Positions 20,068 to 31,243 of a stretch of 43,500 bases of DNA are shown here, in pieces. The translations under genes were made by a program, and so were the position numbers. This stretch comes from Neocallimastix lanati (nom. inval.). Taxonomy: Eukaryota; Neocallimastigomycota; Neocallimastigomycetes; Neocallimastigales; Neocallimastigaceae. The notes beneath the pieces were generated by a model, which was not told where the DNA came from, searched no databases, and saw nothing but the letters and a program-made list of their open reading frames with translations. The DNA lies in contig JACVTC010000094.1 in assembly GCA_016946835.1 (NCBI GenBank), forward strand, positions 121,501 through 165,000, read 5' to 3'. Within the stretch, counting starts at the first letter, position 1. Each line of letters opens with the position of its first letter.

Positions 20068-21098
20068 ATCTCACCAAATTGAGCAAAAAAGCTAAGTTAA
20101 GTAAAATAATAAATAATATTATTTATAATATTTATAATATTATTAATCTCTATTTTATTTTAAATATATAATATTAAAATTATAATAAATTAACATTCAA
20201 TTTTAAAATTATAATAAATTATCATTCAATAATAAAATAAACAAAAATAAACTTCTTTAAATAAACAAAAATAAATTTCTTAAAATAAATAAACTCTTTA
20301 TCTAATAAATAAATTCAAATGAAATATATAATTCTTGTATTAATATAAGTATTAATTGTGTTCTTTTTAAAATTCATAATTTTGAAATGCATTATTAATA
20401 TAAAATAAAATGAAGTAAATATTTTTAAAAAAAAAATAAATAAATAAATAATTATAATAAATAAAAATAAAAAGAGATATATAAATAAATCTTTATATTA
20501 AGAATAGCCAAAAATTTAAATTAAATATTTTATTAAGTAATAATAAAAAAAAAAAAAAAAATAAAATACAATCAATCTTCCCATTATACAATAAATAAAT
20601 TAATTAATAATTAATTAAATATATTTAAATAAAAATTATTAATGTTGTCATTTAATAATAAATAAAATGAGAATAGTCAACTAATAACTATTTGTAAAAT
20701 GAATAAAAATAAATGACAGTTAAATAGTGTTATTAAGTTGTAAAATAATAATAAAACAATAGTCAACCATTTTGGGTTGAAAATAATTGTATAATAAGAT
20801 GAAATAATAAATTATGTTATAATATGTTAAGTTGAAAATATACAATTTAATAGTCAACTAACATATTTATAAAATAAAAAAGGCCTTAATAGTCAACTAA
20901 ATAATTAAGTTGAAAATATTACGATAATATTATTTAATTAAAATATTGTATTAATGGGAAAGATATAATTAATAATTAAAAGAAAATTAGCAATAAAATA
21001 AATCAAGATTTAAAAAAAAATTAAGATAAAAAATAAAAATTATATACAAAAATATTTACTTCATAAATTAATATATGACTTAATTTAAGTTCCTTTAG
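20068..21098. other. AT-rich interior of the copia-like element
   Basis: About 1 kb of AT-rich sequence with A runs. A motif AATAGTCAACTAA-like recurs several times between about 20670 and 20905 (for example GAATAGTCAACTAATAAC, AATAGTCAACCATTTTGG, AATAGTCAACTAACAT, AATAGTCAACTAAATAA). No gag or protease frame is visible. Confidence 0.4.
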
Positions 21099-21295
21099 GT
21101 ATTATAGTGATTTTATGTATTGTCATTATCATTAATCAAATATTCAGAACCATTGGCTTCAATTTTCCAGCCAATGTAGCAGGAATACTTATCGTGAGTG
21201 TGATTATTATTATTGGAAAGAGAAACTTAAAGAAGTCTACTATGGTCTCCATTTTAAAATGGATTAATCCTGTGGTTGAATTTATTATGAATTGA
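21099..21295 (+). pseudogene. Fragment of a membrane protein, possibly LrgA/LrgB-like
   Basis: An exon-like open stretch follows a pyrimidine-rich acceptor (TTCCTTTAG, ending 21098) and runs to a TGA at 21293. It encodes two hydrophobic segments, the second around FPANVAGILIVSVIIIIG, then an ILKWINPVVEFIMN end. The FPANVAG-hydrophobic-KWIN order resembles the N-terminal membrane part of fungal LrgB-family proteins (relatives of bacterial CidA/LrgA and plastid glycolate/glycerate carriers). That assignment is from memory of the family pattern and is tentative. No other exon of such a gene is visible, so it is a captured piece rather than a working gene. Confidence 0.35.
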
Positions 21296-21569
21296 ATGGT
21301 ATACAAAAAAAAAAAAAAAAAACAAGGCCACAGTGATAAACGAAATGGAAAAGGAAATAGATATTAAAATAATTCTAATACTACCACTACTACTACTACT
21401 ACTACTAACACTAATTGTAATAATAGTATATTGAAACAAATATAAAGGATAAAATAACATAAATTAAATAAGTACTAATTTATATAATAATTATAATTTA
21501 AATCAAAGTTCAACTTCAAAATTAGACAAACAAACAATTTTAAATTTAATCAAAATGCAAACCACTTAC

Positions 21570-21644
21570 AGAATCAATTATGGCTTTGTTCTCATTGTAG
21601 GACGGATCCAAATAACGTCGATCATGTACAATTCCCATTTGAAA
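21570..21644 (-). pseudogene. Isolated exon with intact splice sites, minus strand
   Basis: On the minus strand TTTTGCATTTTCAG precedes, and GTAAGT follows, a 75-bp block that encodes 25 codons without a stop (contains MGIVHDRRYLDPSYNENK). GC content is higher than its surroundings. It looks like one internal exon of a host gene, opposite to the element's transcription. The parent gene is not recognised. Confidence 0.45.
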
Positions 21645-21884
21645 CTGAAAATGCAAAAAATTAATACAACAAAAGATCTTAGATAATGTGATCATCGCTC
21701 AAAAGATCAAAGAACAAAATCAAGAATTAGCTCATTTTTTTTGCAAATATTGATGAAAAAAAGAAAAATAAATGAAGAATTAGAAAACAAGAACAATGTT
21801 TTGCTTTCTCCAATTGATTTAGATTTAATATCCAATAATTCAAGTAATTTATTATTAAAAAATAGTATAAATGTAAACAATAAT

Positions 21885-22560
21885 TTATATATTAATCCAA
21901 ATGTAAACATTAACAATATCATAAGTAGTCCAATTAATCCAAAAGTGACCAGTAAAGAAAGCAACAACACTATCAACAAATGGTATAAATAAATACATTG
22001 AATTAATTCCATCTTTATCATAGAGAGCACCAGAACAACTAGCCTTAATATTATTATATTTTAATAACTCTTTAAGAGCTTTAGAATCAGAAATAGTAAG
22101 TTCATAATGACTAATTGGAGTAAGAATATCTTTATAATCAGTTGAGGAATTTGGAACATCAAAGATTATATCTTTACACTTCATTTGAATTTGTTCTGTT
22201 AATTATTACCTTCAGAATTTAATTGAGAACCTACAGTAGATTTAACTTGAGTAATATCAGCAAAATCTTTGAAGTATCTGGTTCTGAATTTAAATATGCT
22301 ACTCTAAAATTATTCTTTTTTTGATAATTTTCAATTTGTATTTTAAGTTCAGCAAGAAAAATTTGATGAATAATAGAATTAAATAGAACATCATTTTCTA
22401 AATAAACTGAATTAATAGGTAATGTAACGAAATAGAAGAGAATGCTATAACTATCTAAATAGTTTGAATAATAGAAATTTTTGTTCCTTCAGTAATAATG
22501 TTTTCATTTTAATTTGAAATTCCAGAATATTTGTTATAAATATTCTTAAAGATAAAAACA
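21885..22560 (-). pseudogene. Decayed gene fragment, minus strand, unrecognised
   Basis: A 99-codon open piece (21885-22184) reads like real protein (contains YKDILTPISHYELTISDSKA and SCSGALYDKDGINSMYLF). Upstream on the same strand, 22210-22560 continues in other frames with ENDVLFNSIIHQIFLAELKI and, after a one-base shift, DFADITQVKSTVGSQLNSEG. Several stops and shifts interrupt it. I do not recognise the family. The opposite strand in 21741-21992 also has an open frame, but it is Asn-rich and biased in the way expected of the complement of decayed AT-rich coding sequence. Confidence 0.45.
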
Positions 22561-22599
22561 AATAATCTTTAATATATCTGTAATAATATTATGAAATAA

Positions 22600-23735
22600 A
22601 AAAAAAAAAACAAAACTAATGGAGATAATATTGTCAACAATAATGATAATAACAATAATAATAGCAGTAATAATGGTTAAATCGGTAATAATAAATCAAA
22701 AATTTTAGCAAATGAAAGTACAACTGAAGAAACAAATAATGCTGTTATTATCTCTTTGTATGGTACAAGTGTATTTGCCTAAGTTACTATTATTGGATTT
22801 ATCCTAATAAAAAAAAAAAGGCATTTATGTAAAACGGTAACATCGATATTTCATACAGTTCATTAAATTATGTTAGTCCAAAACCAAACTATCCAGTAGG
22901 TGGATTGCACGATAATTTGACTAATTCAAATAATGACTTTAAATGTAATTATCAGTTAAGATTTTACAAATTATCAATCTCAAGTTAGTTATTCAATTTC
23001 CTTAAGTGATGGTTCATGTGTCAACATGGAATAAAATTCTGATGTTTTCTAAACCACTGAAAATACTCCAGTTCCATGTTTATCAAGAGATCTACATAGA
23101 TTTACAAAGAGATTCACCAAAGGAATCACCACCATATAATAATCAAAAAGATTTACTAATCATTAAACATGTTGATTAAGAAATTGTTATTAACTCAGAA
23201 ATGTTTTTAAGTGAAACCATAAACTCTAACACAATTTCAATTTTTTTGCTACAACTACTACATTTATTTTAGCTATTAATAAATGTGGTGATCTTACCAT
23301 AGACAACTCTAATATTATTGTTAAAAAGCCAAATACTAATAATAATAAAAAAAAAAAAAAAAAAAAATCCAACGTCACATCAAGTACTTGCACTTCATGC
23401 AGTACATCTTCATGTTCTTCTTGTAATAATTGATCCTGTTCACACAACGGCTCAGGAACTTGCTGTTGTATTGCAGAGAATCATCAAGATAGACTACAAC
23501 ATCTACCGATGAATCATCCTTATATTTCAAGCCATACTATCCGTTCAATTTTGCAAATAACTCAAATATGGGAGATACCACTCGTAGATACTCTGTCATT
23601 ATTGACAATAACAGTAATAAAGATTCCGTTACTTACACCGAAACTAATTATGACGATAGTCGTAGAACGACAAATTATACTGAAACTAATTACAATAGTC
23701 ATAGAACAACAGAATATAAGGAAACAGAAGTTTAA
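22600..23735 (+). pseudogene. Decayed gene with Ser/Cys-rich and Thr/Tyr repeat tail
   Basis: Broken plus-strand coding sequence. Readable pieces are NYVSPKPNYPVGGLHDNLTN (about 22866-22925), VSYSISLSDGSCVNM (about 22984-23028), FILAINKCGDLTIDNSN (about 23263-23313) and a Cys/Ser stretch STCTSCSTSSCSSCNN (about 23377-23427). After frameshifts, a C-terminal tail has PYYPFNFANNSNMGDTTRRY and the repeats YTETNYDDSRRTTNYTETNY, ending at TAA 23733-23735. The layout (Cys-rich ectodomain, low-complexity linker, charged Thr/Tyr tail) suggests a surface protein of the anaerobic-fungal type, but no family is assigned. An A-run at 23347-23366 and many TAA/TGA stops show it is dead. Confidence 0.5.
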
Positions 23736-23979
23736 TTGAATTATTGGTAGACAATGGATAGATATTTATAATGAAAATAAATTTAGGGAAACACAATTAT
23801 TTTATGCATGTAAAAGTTGAAATAAAAAATTTTGTAGAAATAAATAGAATATCTAGTAATACTTGTAATAGATATAAATGAATAGTAATCATAAAAACGA
23901 AACAAAAAAATAATAATAATTACAGTTTAATGTGTGTAGTTCTTTAAATTTCAAAAAAAAAAAAAGTATAAATATCAAA

Positions 23980-24330
23980 TTAATTTGATTAATTTGTATA
24001 TGATGAGGAAGATTTTCTATCCATTTGGTATCTTTATCATCCCTTACGATTGTTCAACAACCATATTCAGTCAAGGCTATTTCAACATTAGTCTTACTAT
24101 TAGGATCTTGATAAACAACTCAATCATAATAACGAACTCGGTTAAACTCAATCGGTTGATTGTAAAATGCAATCACCACTTCTATTACTTGTACAATAAC
24201 ATTTATTACTTTTAATATTAACATAACCTTTAATGTCACAGTCATCAGGGTTATCTCTATTGTTTGGAACAAATCTCATACTAGTATGCTTATTTCTATT
24301 ATAGCAATCAGAAAAAATACCATTTTAAGT
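23980..24330 (-). pseudogene. Decayed Cys-containing gene fragment, minus strand
   Basis: Reading the minus strand from about 24330, MRFVPNNRDNPDDCDIKGYV and NIKSNKCYCTSNRSGDCILQ are open. After stops, the sequence continues as DPNSKTNVEIALTEYGC and RDDKDTKWIENLPHHIQINQ. Composition is typical of a secreted or surface protein. No family recognised. It faces the copia-like element's own transcription, like the two other minus-strand pieces in this interior. Confidence 0.45.
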
Positions 24331-24613
24331 ATCTATATCTATGATTTACAATTTATAAACAATCTTTGTAATTATCTTAAATAACTATTTTCTCTTTGTT
24401 GTAAATCAGCCAAATCATTTTACTCGACATATATTATATAGTACTATACTAAAATTATAATATATTAATATTAAACACCGAATATAATGTAAATATTATC
24501 TAACTATATAAATCTATACTCTTTATAGTTTAATCGTCAATATAGACGATACAACTTGATACCAAATTATTTCTGCTGCAAATCTTAATTCAAGTCTTAC
24601 TTTTTATGAAGTT

Positions 24614-24628
24614 AGACTTGAGGGGGAG
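24614..24628 (+). promoter_or_regulatory. Polypurine tract of copia-like element
   Basis: GACTTGAGGGGGAG lies immediately before the 3' LTR at 24629. The GAGGGGGAG-TGTT junction is the classic arrangement at the 3' end of Ty1/copia elements. Confidence 0.8.
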
Positions 24629-24864
24629 TGTTAAAATATAAATATTGAAGTTTTGTATATATATAATATTAAGGAGTTTTGTGATATATTTTAATATATA
24701 TTTTCAAGTATAAGACCAATAATATATTTATGTAACCTTAATAAAATAACTATAAATATTTTATAATATAAATCTCTTCAACAATAACTCCTTTTAATAA
24801 AAAACACGAAATTAGATTCTCACATTTTTAAAACATAATCAAAGGAGATTTCTTATATTTAACA
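24629..24864 (+). repeat. 3' LTR of copia-like element
   Basis: 236 bp, reads identical to 19818-20053, followed directly by the target-site copy GTTTT at 24865-24869. Confidence 0.9.
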
Positions 24865-24916
24865 GTTTTTGATTTCTGAAATAAATTCAAAATCATTCTC
24901 CTTATAAAATAATTGC

Positions 24917-24956
<40 letters not shown>

Positions 24957-24958
<2 letters not shown>

Positions 24959-26330
24959 CTTTTGAGGGTTTGAAGACATCTCTTTCCCAATAAAACTTTT
25001 TTTTATTTCACTTTTTTTTTTTTTCTTTTTTTTTTTTTTTTACCATTTAATTTCTTATTCAAAGTCCTTGATTCTTTAGTCCAGGAGTAAGGTGACGTAG
25101 TTGGAGTATTATTAGTGAGATGATTAATAAATACATGATGAATTTTTTTTTCTATTTTCTAAAAGCATCGTAATTGAGATATAGCACAGACAGCTGAAAG
25201 AGGAGTAATTTTCTCAATTCACAAGTAATATTAGAGAGACTCACATATGAATTATGAATTACGAGATTTAAAAATCCATAACTCCAATAAAGTCCTCTAT
25301 TAATTAAATTTTTTTTTTTTTTGAGCTTTAAAGGATCTGCTCTCTTATTTGAACCGAAGAGAGGAGCATAAATATAAAGGAAGACTAAGAATAAAGGAAA
25401 ACTAAAACCTATTTCTTCAATGGAAGAGGGATAGATTTATTTATAAGAAATCGAAAATACGAAATTTAATTTGACATTTAAATTACTGCTTAATTTGGGG
25501 TTGTATAGGATTCAAATGATAAAGGTTCATCAAAAAGGAATACCAAGATAAGTAGAGTTGTCAGTTTTTAGGTAATTTGTTACTACTAATAGAAGAAAGA
25601 TGGATCTTCGTAATTTATCGGTCTAACAAAGTTAATCGGTTTTACCATAAGAGTAGCACACCTATTAATTCTAAAAGTCATTTCATTTTTTAATAGCCCA
25701 TTTTATGAACCTTATTCAAAAATTTTCTTAAGAGCTTGGTTAGATGGAGCAACTAAAACAATATCATTGGCAAAAAAAGTCCACCACAACAATATTAAGA
25801 TTTAAAATTTACACCATACTTATTACAATTAGCCAGTAATATTATAAATGAACAAATTGAATAAAATAGGAGAGGAGAGGACATCCTTGTCTAACACCAT
25901 GATTAATCGACAATTCTTCTCAGAGATTGCCATTAAGGAAAAAAAAGCACAAGCTTTAGAAGATAGATAAAGATTTCTTAAAAAAAAAAAAAAAAAAAAA
26001 AAACAGATGACATTTACCTCTAATTCCTAAGTTTTATAATTTGGTCAAGATATTAAAGATTAGGTACTGAATCATAGGCTTTTTTAAGATCAAAAGTTTC
26101 CTTTAAATTTTCTTCTTTGACATATTTTCCTAAATGAAATATATAAACTTATGCATTCTTCTTTCCTTCTTTCTAAATCCAAAATTATTCAGGTCTAACA
26201 AATTTAAGGTTTAAGGCAAATTTAGCAATTCTCTTTTATTAGTAACAATCTTTGAAATGATTTTTAAGCCAACATTAATTAATAAGAGAAATGAGAAATA
26301 CCACGATAATTATTACAATCAGAAAGATCA

Positions 26331-26366
<36 letters not shown>

Positions 26367-26770
26367 GAATTGATATTATAGAAGGAGAGTTCCACTCTTC
26401 AGGGAAATCAGCATCCCCAGATTTTGTTAAATAATGAAAGTGGACATTTAGCACAATCAGAGTAGAGAACATTTGAAGAATCGTCTTGATTATCGGATAA
26501 ATCAGGTTCAGGAAAGAAGGCTTTTAAAAAATTCAATTAGAATACCATCGGGGCCAGGAGCTTTATTATTTTTTCATATCAAGCACAGTGTTATGAATTT
26601 CTTCCCTAGTGATAGGATCAATTAATCTCCCAAGTAGGATTATTATTAGGATTAATTCCAAATAAATTTTCCCAGTATTCCTTATCCAGACAATGTTGAG
26701 TAACATCAGAAGCTAGTTCACTGTAATGTTCAGCAAATCGATTCAAATTATTTCAAATGAGAAAATAAAT
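24957..26770 (-). pseudogene. Dead non-LTR (LINE-type) reverse transcriptase
   Basis: The minus strand carries the ordered landmarks of a LINE ORF2. From about 26760 downwards these are NRFAEHYSELASDVTQHCLD, NKAPGPDG (about 26547-26570), DADFPEEWNSPSIISIPKK (about 26360-26420), DCNNYRGIS, FGFRK, DLKKAYDSVP (about 26066-26092) and GVRQGCPLSP (about 25874-25903). The catalytic FADD box is altered to FAND (about 25765-25775). A C-terminal piece with SYVSLSNITCE and TNNTPTTSPYSWTKESRTLN is near 25070-25240. Numerous frameshifts, stops and poly-A/T insertions make it non-functional. T-runs at 24919-24956 and 25012-25042 may be the poly-A tail of the insertion. LINEs copy their RNA by target-primed reverse transcription; the clade cannot be assigned here. 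Confidence 0.85.
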
Positions 26771-27166
26771 ATTCCTTTATTAAAGACATGAATTATGAAT
26801 TATTTTTTTTTTTTTTAAATTTTAATACAAAATAAAAAAAAAAAAAAGAAAAAAAAAACACACAAACACATACACGATTAATAAAATAAAATAAATATAG
26901 GATTTGTCTATTTGTCTGGTGAGAACATAATACTATTTAAAAATAGTTAACATAAAATAAAAAAAAAAAAAAGTAAAAGTAATATTCAAAAAAAAAAATA
27001 ATAAAGTATTCTAAATAAATTCAAAAAAAAATAAAAAATAAAAAGTTCTTTAGGTAATGAAACCTCATTTCCTTATGAATTAAGGTTGGAATGAATGATG
27101 AATTGGACTATCTGAAATAAATAAATAAATAAATAAATAAATATAAATAAATAAATAAATAAATAA

Positions 27167-27244
<78 letters not shown>

Positions 27245-27245
27245 A
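26771..27245. repeat. A-rich DNA and (AAAT)n microsatellite
   Basis: A-runs from 26800 to 27050, then an almost pure (AAAT)n tract from about 27113 to 27245. No gene is visible. Confidence 0.85.
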
Positions 27246-27284
27246 AATTATGGTTTTCTTCTTCTTCTTCTTCTTTTCCTTTTC

Positions 27285-27605
27285 AGAGAGGTATTGGCCC
27301 CCCCTCCTAGCTTAGCCTTTGGTTACCTTTACTTGAATTTTTTGAGGGAGGACACCTCCTGGTTAGATAACGCTTTATATTACTCCGTTGGGAATAGTTA
27401 ACGTATGTCGAGTGTACACCATTACTTAGTCCGAAGCATAATTTCTGTAAAAAGAGAGGAGAGCGGGCGGCAGATCGCTGATACAAATTAGGGGAATGGT
27501 TAAATATCCATATAATGCTCACTTTTAAAAATAAATACACATTAACAAAATTTTTATTAATCCTAAAGATTTTAAGTGTGTTAAAACTAATTATTATCAT
27601 TATTA
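27285..27605. repeat. GC-richer island ending in a dispersed repeat
   Basis: 27290-27500 has far higher GC than its surroundings. The adjacent 27500-27605 segment (GAATGGTTAAATATCCATA, ATGCTCAC, TTAAGTGTGTTAA) has a diverged relative at about 42545-42680 (GAATAGTTAAATACATAAA, ATGCTCAC, TTAAGTGTGTTAA), in the same orientation. An open minus-strand frame crosses it but has no convincing features. It could be the end of a mobile element or of an old transcript. Confidence 0.4.
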
Positions 27606-27710
27606 TTTTAAAACCTATTTTTCACTATTTATAGATAAATATTTATATATGTAAATATATATTATATATATATATATATATTATATTATAATTTTTTAAT
27701 AATAATGAAA

Positions 27711-27915
27711 ATAAAATAAAATAAAATAAATAGAAGAATATGAATATAAAGTACAGATTGAATAAAATAAAATAAAATAAAATAAAATAAAATAAAATAA
27801 AATAAAATAAAATAAAATAAAATAAAATAAAATAAAATAAAATAAAATAAAGTAGTAGAATATGAATATAAAGTACAGATTGAATAAAATAAAATAAAAT
27901 AAAATAAAATAAATA
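27711..27915. repeat. (AAAAT)n array with minisatellite core
   Basis: Pentanucleotide AAAAT repeats include two copies of a core GAATATGAATATAAAGTACAG (27736 and 27857 region) followed by ATTGAAT. The core AAGTACAGATTGAATAAAAT is shared with the 53-bp array at 36561-37036. Confidence 0.85.
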
Positions 27916-28757
27916 AATAAAAAAAAATAAAAAATCAACTATCTAAAAAAATAATTAGGTACATCTTGAATCCTATTTATTTAAAAAATTTTGATATTTA
28001 TTTATTTATATGAATATTTATTTATTTATTTATTTATTTTATTTATTTAATTTATAATAAATATTTTATTTTTTATTTTACAAATAATTTTTTTTTTTTT
28101 TAATTAAATTTTTTTAATATTATAAATTTTAAATATTTTGTTTGTTTTATTTCTATTTTCTATTATAATTTAATTTTATTTTATTTATCTTTAAAAATTT
28201 TTTTATATCATTTTTATCTATATTTTTTTTTTATATTTCTATATATTTTTTATATTATTTTTTTTTGTATGTTATTATTATAATTTTTTTTAATTATTTC
28301 TATTTCTATTTTTATTATTATTATTATCTATCTTTATAATAATTTTAATAAGTTAATATTTATAATTTATTTATTTAAATATATATTATTTGTTTTTTTT
28401 TTCTTATTTTATCACTATTATTACTGCTATTATTATTGTTATCTATTTTGTTTTGTTTTCATTTTTCATTTTTCATTTTTTTTTTAATTTTTTTTTCCTT
28501 TAAATATTATTAAAATAAATTTATAGTTATATGCTTAAAAGCTTGGGGAATTATTATTTGTTTTTTTTTTTCTTAATTTTTTTTTTTTTTTTATATATAT
28601 ATTTTAATTTTCAAAATTTTCTGAAAAATTTTCTGAAATTTTTCTTAATTTTTCAAAAAAAAAAAAAGAAAAAGAAAAAAAAATTTTTTTTTTCTTTTTT
28701 TTTTTCCTTTTATTTTTTTTTTCCTTTTATTTTTTTATCCTTTTTTTTTTTTTTTTC
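27916..28757. other. Low-complexity AT-rich DNA downstream of the CotH gene
   Basis: T-rich tracts and (ATTT)n, with no gene. The phenylalanine/lysine-rich open frame across 28531-28757 is a translation of homopolymer runs. Confidence 0.7.
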
Positions 28758-31207
28758 TTAATAATATCTTCCGTATTTTCCAAAGGTTTCTTCCATGAAG
28801 CGATAGACGTATTGGGCACGGTGATCGAAGAAGTCCTCCATTTCCTTCCAACCTTCAGAGAAATAAGGGTTTTGAGTGGCTTGGAAGGCCTCATAGGATA
28901 CGGTGGGGGTACCGAAGAACCATCTCCAGTCGGTCTTCACAATGTAGTCCAAGTACTTGCTCTTCTCCTCCTCAATAATTTTTCTCATCTTTTGAGGATG
29001 GAAGATTTCATCGCCCATGAGATGCATCACCTCCGAGAATTTTTGGTAGACCTTTGGATTCTTTACTAAGGCAGAGAAGATGGCAGCGGGATAGAGGTGA
29101 CTCATGGTCATGTACTTCTTGAAGGAGTCGTGAGCATAGCCGGGAACACCACCAAAGTCATCGTAGGTAATACCGGCACTGTAGTCGAAGTCAAAACTAC
29201 CATATTTCCATTTACCGTCACTGTAAGGATTACCGCTCAATGGGGAGCCCTTATTTTTGTAGACGAAGACGTTCTTGTTGGGCCAGTCCCAAGTACCAAG
29301 GTAGAGGGCAGTAGCATAGTGATAGATTAAGGATTCGATATCGATCTTACTGGCAACATAGTTGTAGTTATTTTCGTTGGTAAGATCATTATTCTTACAG
29401 TATTCGAAAAGTTGATCGAATTCTCTGAGGTCCTCTTGGGTACCTGCTTCCAAATTACCATCACGGATGAGGGCCACGTTTTCCGAAGGAATACCGTAGT
29501 TGCTTTGAATGTAGTAGTCTGAAAGTTTTTCAATGATATCATAGGTACCCCAGAATTCACCATCAAGGAACAAGACACATTTAGTGTTGTCGAGGGTAGC
29601 GAGAATTGGGTAATCCTTGAGACCGCGTTGTACCACGGCTTCTCTCATACGATTATACCAGGTGACGGAACGAAGACCGAAGGAGTCGTACTTTTCAATG
29701 AATTTACCATCGATAATGGAGACGTTGTTTTCAATGAGACCATACTTGAACTTACCTTCTCCATATTGCTTACGAGCATAAACATTGAAGCTCTTAGCAT
29801 GCGAATTTCTGGTGGAAGCTCCCTTAATACGGATACCGACATTTTGAGTCTTTTCCTCCTTTCCATTACGGAAGAAGGTGAGAGTGGCCTCACGTTCCCA
29901 TTCTCTGCCTCTAGAGAAGAAATTAGCAACATTATCGCTATCCCATTCACTCTTATTTGGATCATACTTTGAACTTCTCTTCCAGTCGAGGTATTGTTGA
30001 CCACAAACATAGATACCCTTGTCTTTGTCGTATAAGTTACTTGGATCGGTGACAAGAGAAACGACAGGAATTTTAGAGTAGAATTGAAGTTGTTGTTTAT
30101 TCATAATCAAGTAAGTCTTTGTGATCACAGGACTGAAAGTACCATTTTCCAATTTAGTAGCGGCACGAACAATAGTAACCTTATCATTCTTAACAGGAGA
30201 GGCCTTATAATCGGTTTGTAACGTTGTAGAATATGGGCTGTTATTTTCATGTTGATATTTACTGTAAACATTTTCATCCACCGATTTATCATACATTCTA
30301 ATTTCACCGTTGTAGATTCTGGCAGTAGAAGAGGTTGTTGGGTCAGAACTATCAAGAGTATAATAAATAGGACCAGAAGACTTCAAGGATAAAGTTAAAC
30401 CATTAGTGGCTTCATAGAAACCAGATTCCATAGAGAAAGTTGGAGCGAAGTTATCGACTCCATTATTACTGTTTTCCTTATCATTCTTATTATTATTATT
30501 GGAAGAATCATCAGTTTTCTTAACAATACCACACCATTGGTTATTTTCGAAACCCCAATCACCACTAACATCAGTATAAACAACAGAGTTACCATTACAG
30601 CATGGGAAATCTATAAAAAAAAAAAAAAGTATTTATATATATATATAATAATTAAAACAATGATTTTTTTTAATATATAATAATTTAAAAATAATAAAAT
30701 GAAAATAAATAATAAAAAAAAAAAAAAGAATATTTTTATATCCCAACAAAAAAACATAAATTACTTTTTATAGTGTTAATTATAATTAAAAAAAAAAAGT
30801 CTTTTTCATAGTACTTTTTATATATTATAATGAAAAAGATATTTTTTAATTTACTTATAAACTATACTAATTATATATTAATAATTTCTATATATATATT
30901 ATTAATAATTTTAAAAAAAAAAAAATTTTTTTTATCACTTTTTATTTTTTTTTTTTTTTTTTATTTTATTATATTTTCATATTTTTTAATATTAGAGCAC
31001 ATAAATTGTTGTTAATTATTTTAGTTTACCTGGAAGAGACCAACACTCCTTAGTTTGTGGTGATGGTTCATTTTTAACAATACCACACCATTGACCATTT
31101 TCTAAACCCCAGTCTCCTTTATTATCAGAATAGACTACGGTATTTCCATTACAACATGGATATTCTTTATATATATATGTGTGGGTAGGTGGGCATTTGT
31201 AAGGATA

Positions 31208-31243
<36 letters not shown>

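Larger units (their letters stand above)
19818..24864 (+). mobile_element. Non-autonomous copia-like LTR element with gene fragments
   Basis: Two 236-bp LTRs that I read as identical enclose a 4,575-bp interior. The whole is flanked by a perfect 5-bp duplication, GTTTT (19813-19817 and 24865-24869), so it inserted as one unit and recently. A primer site follows the 5' LTR and a polypurine tract precedes the 3' LTR. The interior has no recognisable gag, protease, integrase or reverse transcriptase. Instead it holds at least four decayed coding pieces in both orientations. The element would have to use proteins from a related copia element. Gene conversion could also make the LTRs identical, but the intact duplication favours a real insertion. 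Confidence 0.8.

Noticed and set aside
27307-27600. 97-codon minus-strand frame over the GC-rich island
   Set aside because: Starts in low-complexity sequence and shows no motif; kept only as part of the repeat feature.
27696-27938. Phe/Tyr-rich frame over (AAAAT)n
   Set aside because: Microsatellite translation; a period-5 repeat reads open in all three frames when it lacks stops.
28531-28761. Phe-rich plus-strand frame
   Set aside because: Translation of poly-T and poly-A runs.
28812-30055. Frames on both strands overlapping the CotH exon
   Set aside because: Shadows of exon 3, which carries recognisable domains in a single 617-codon frame.
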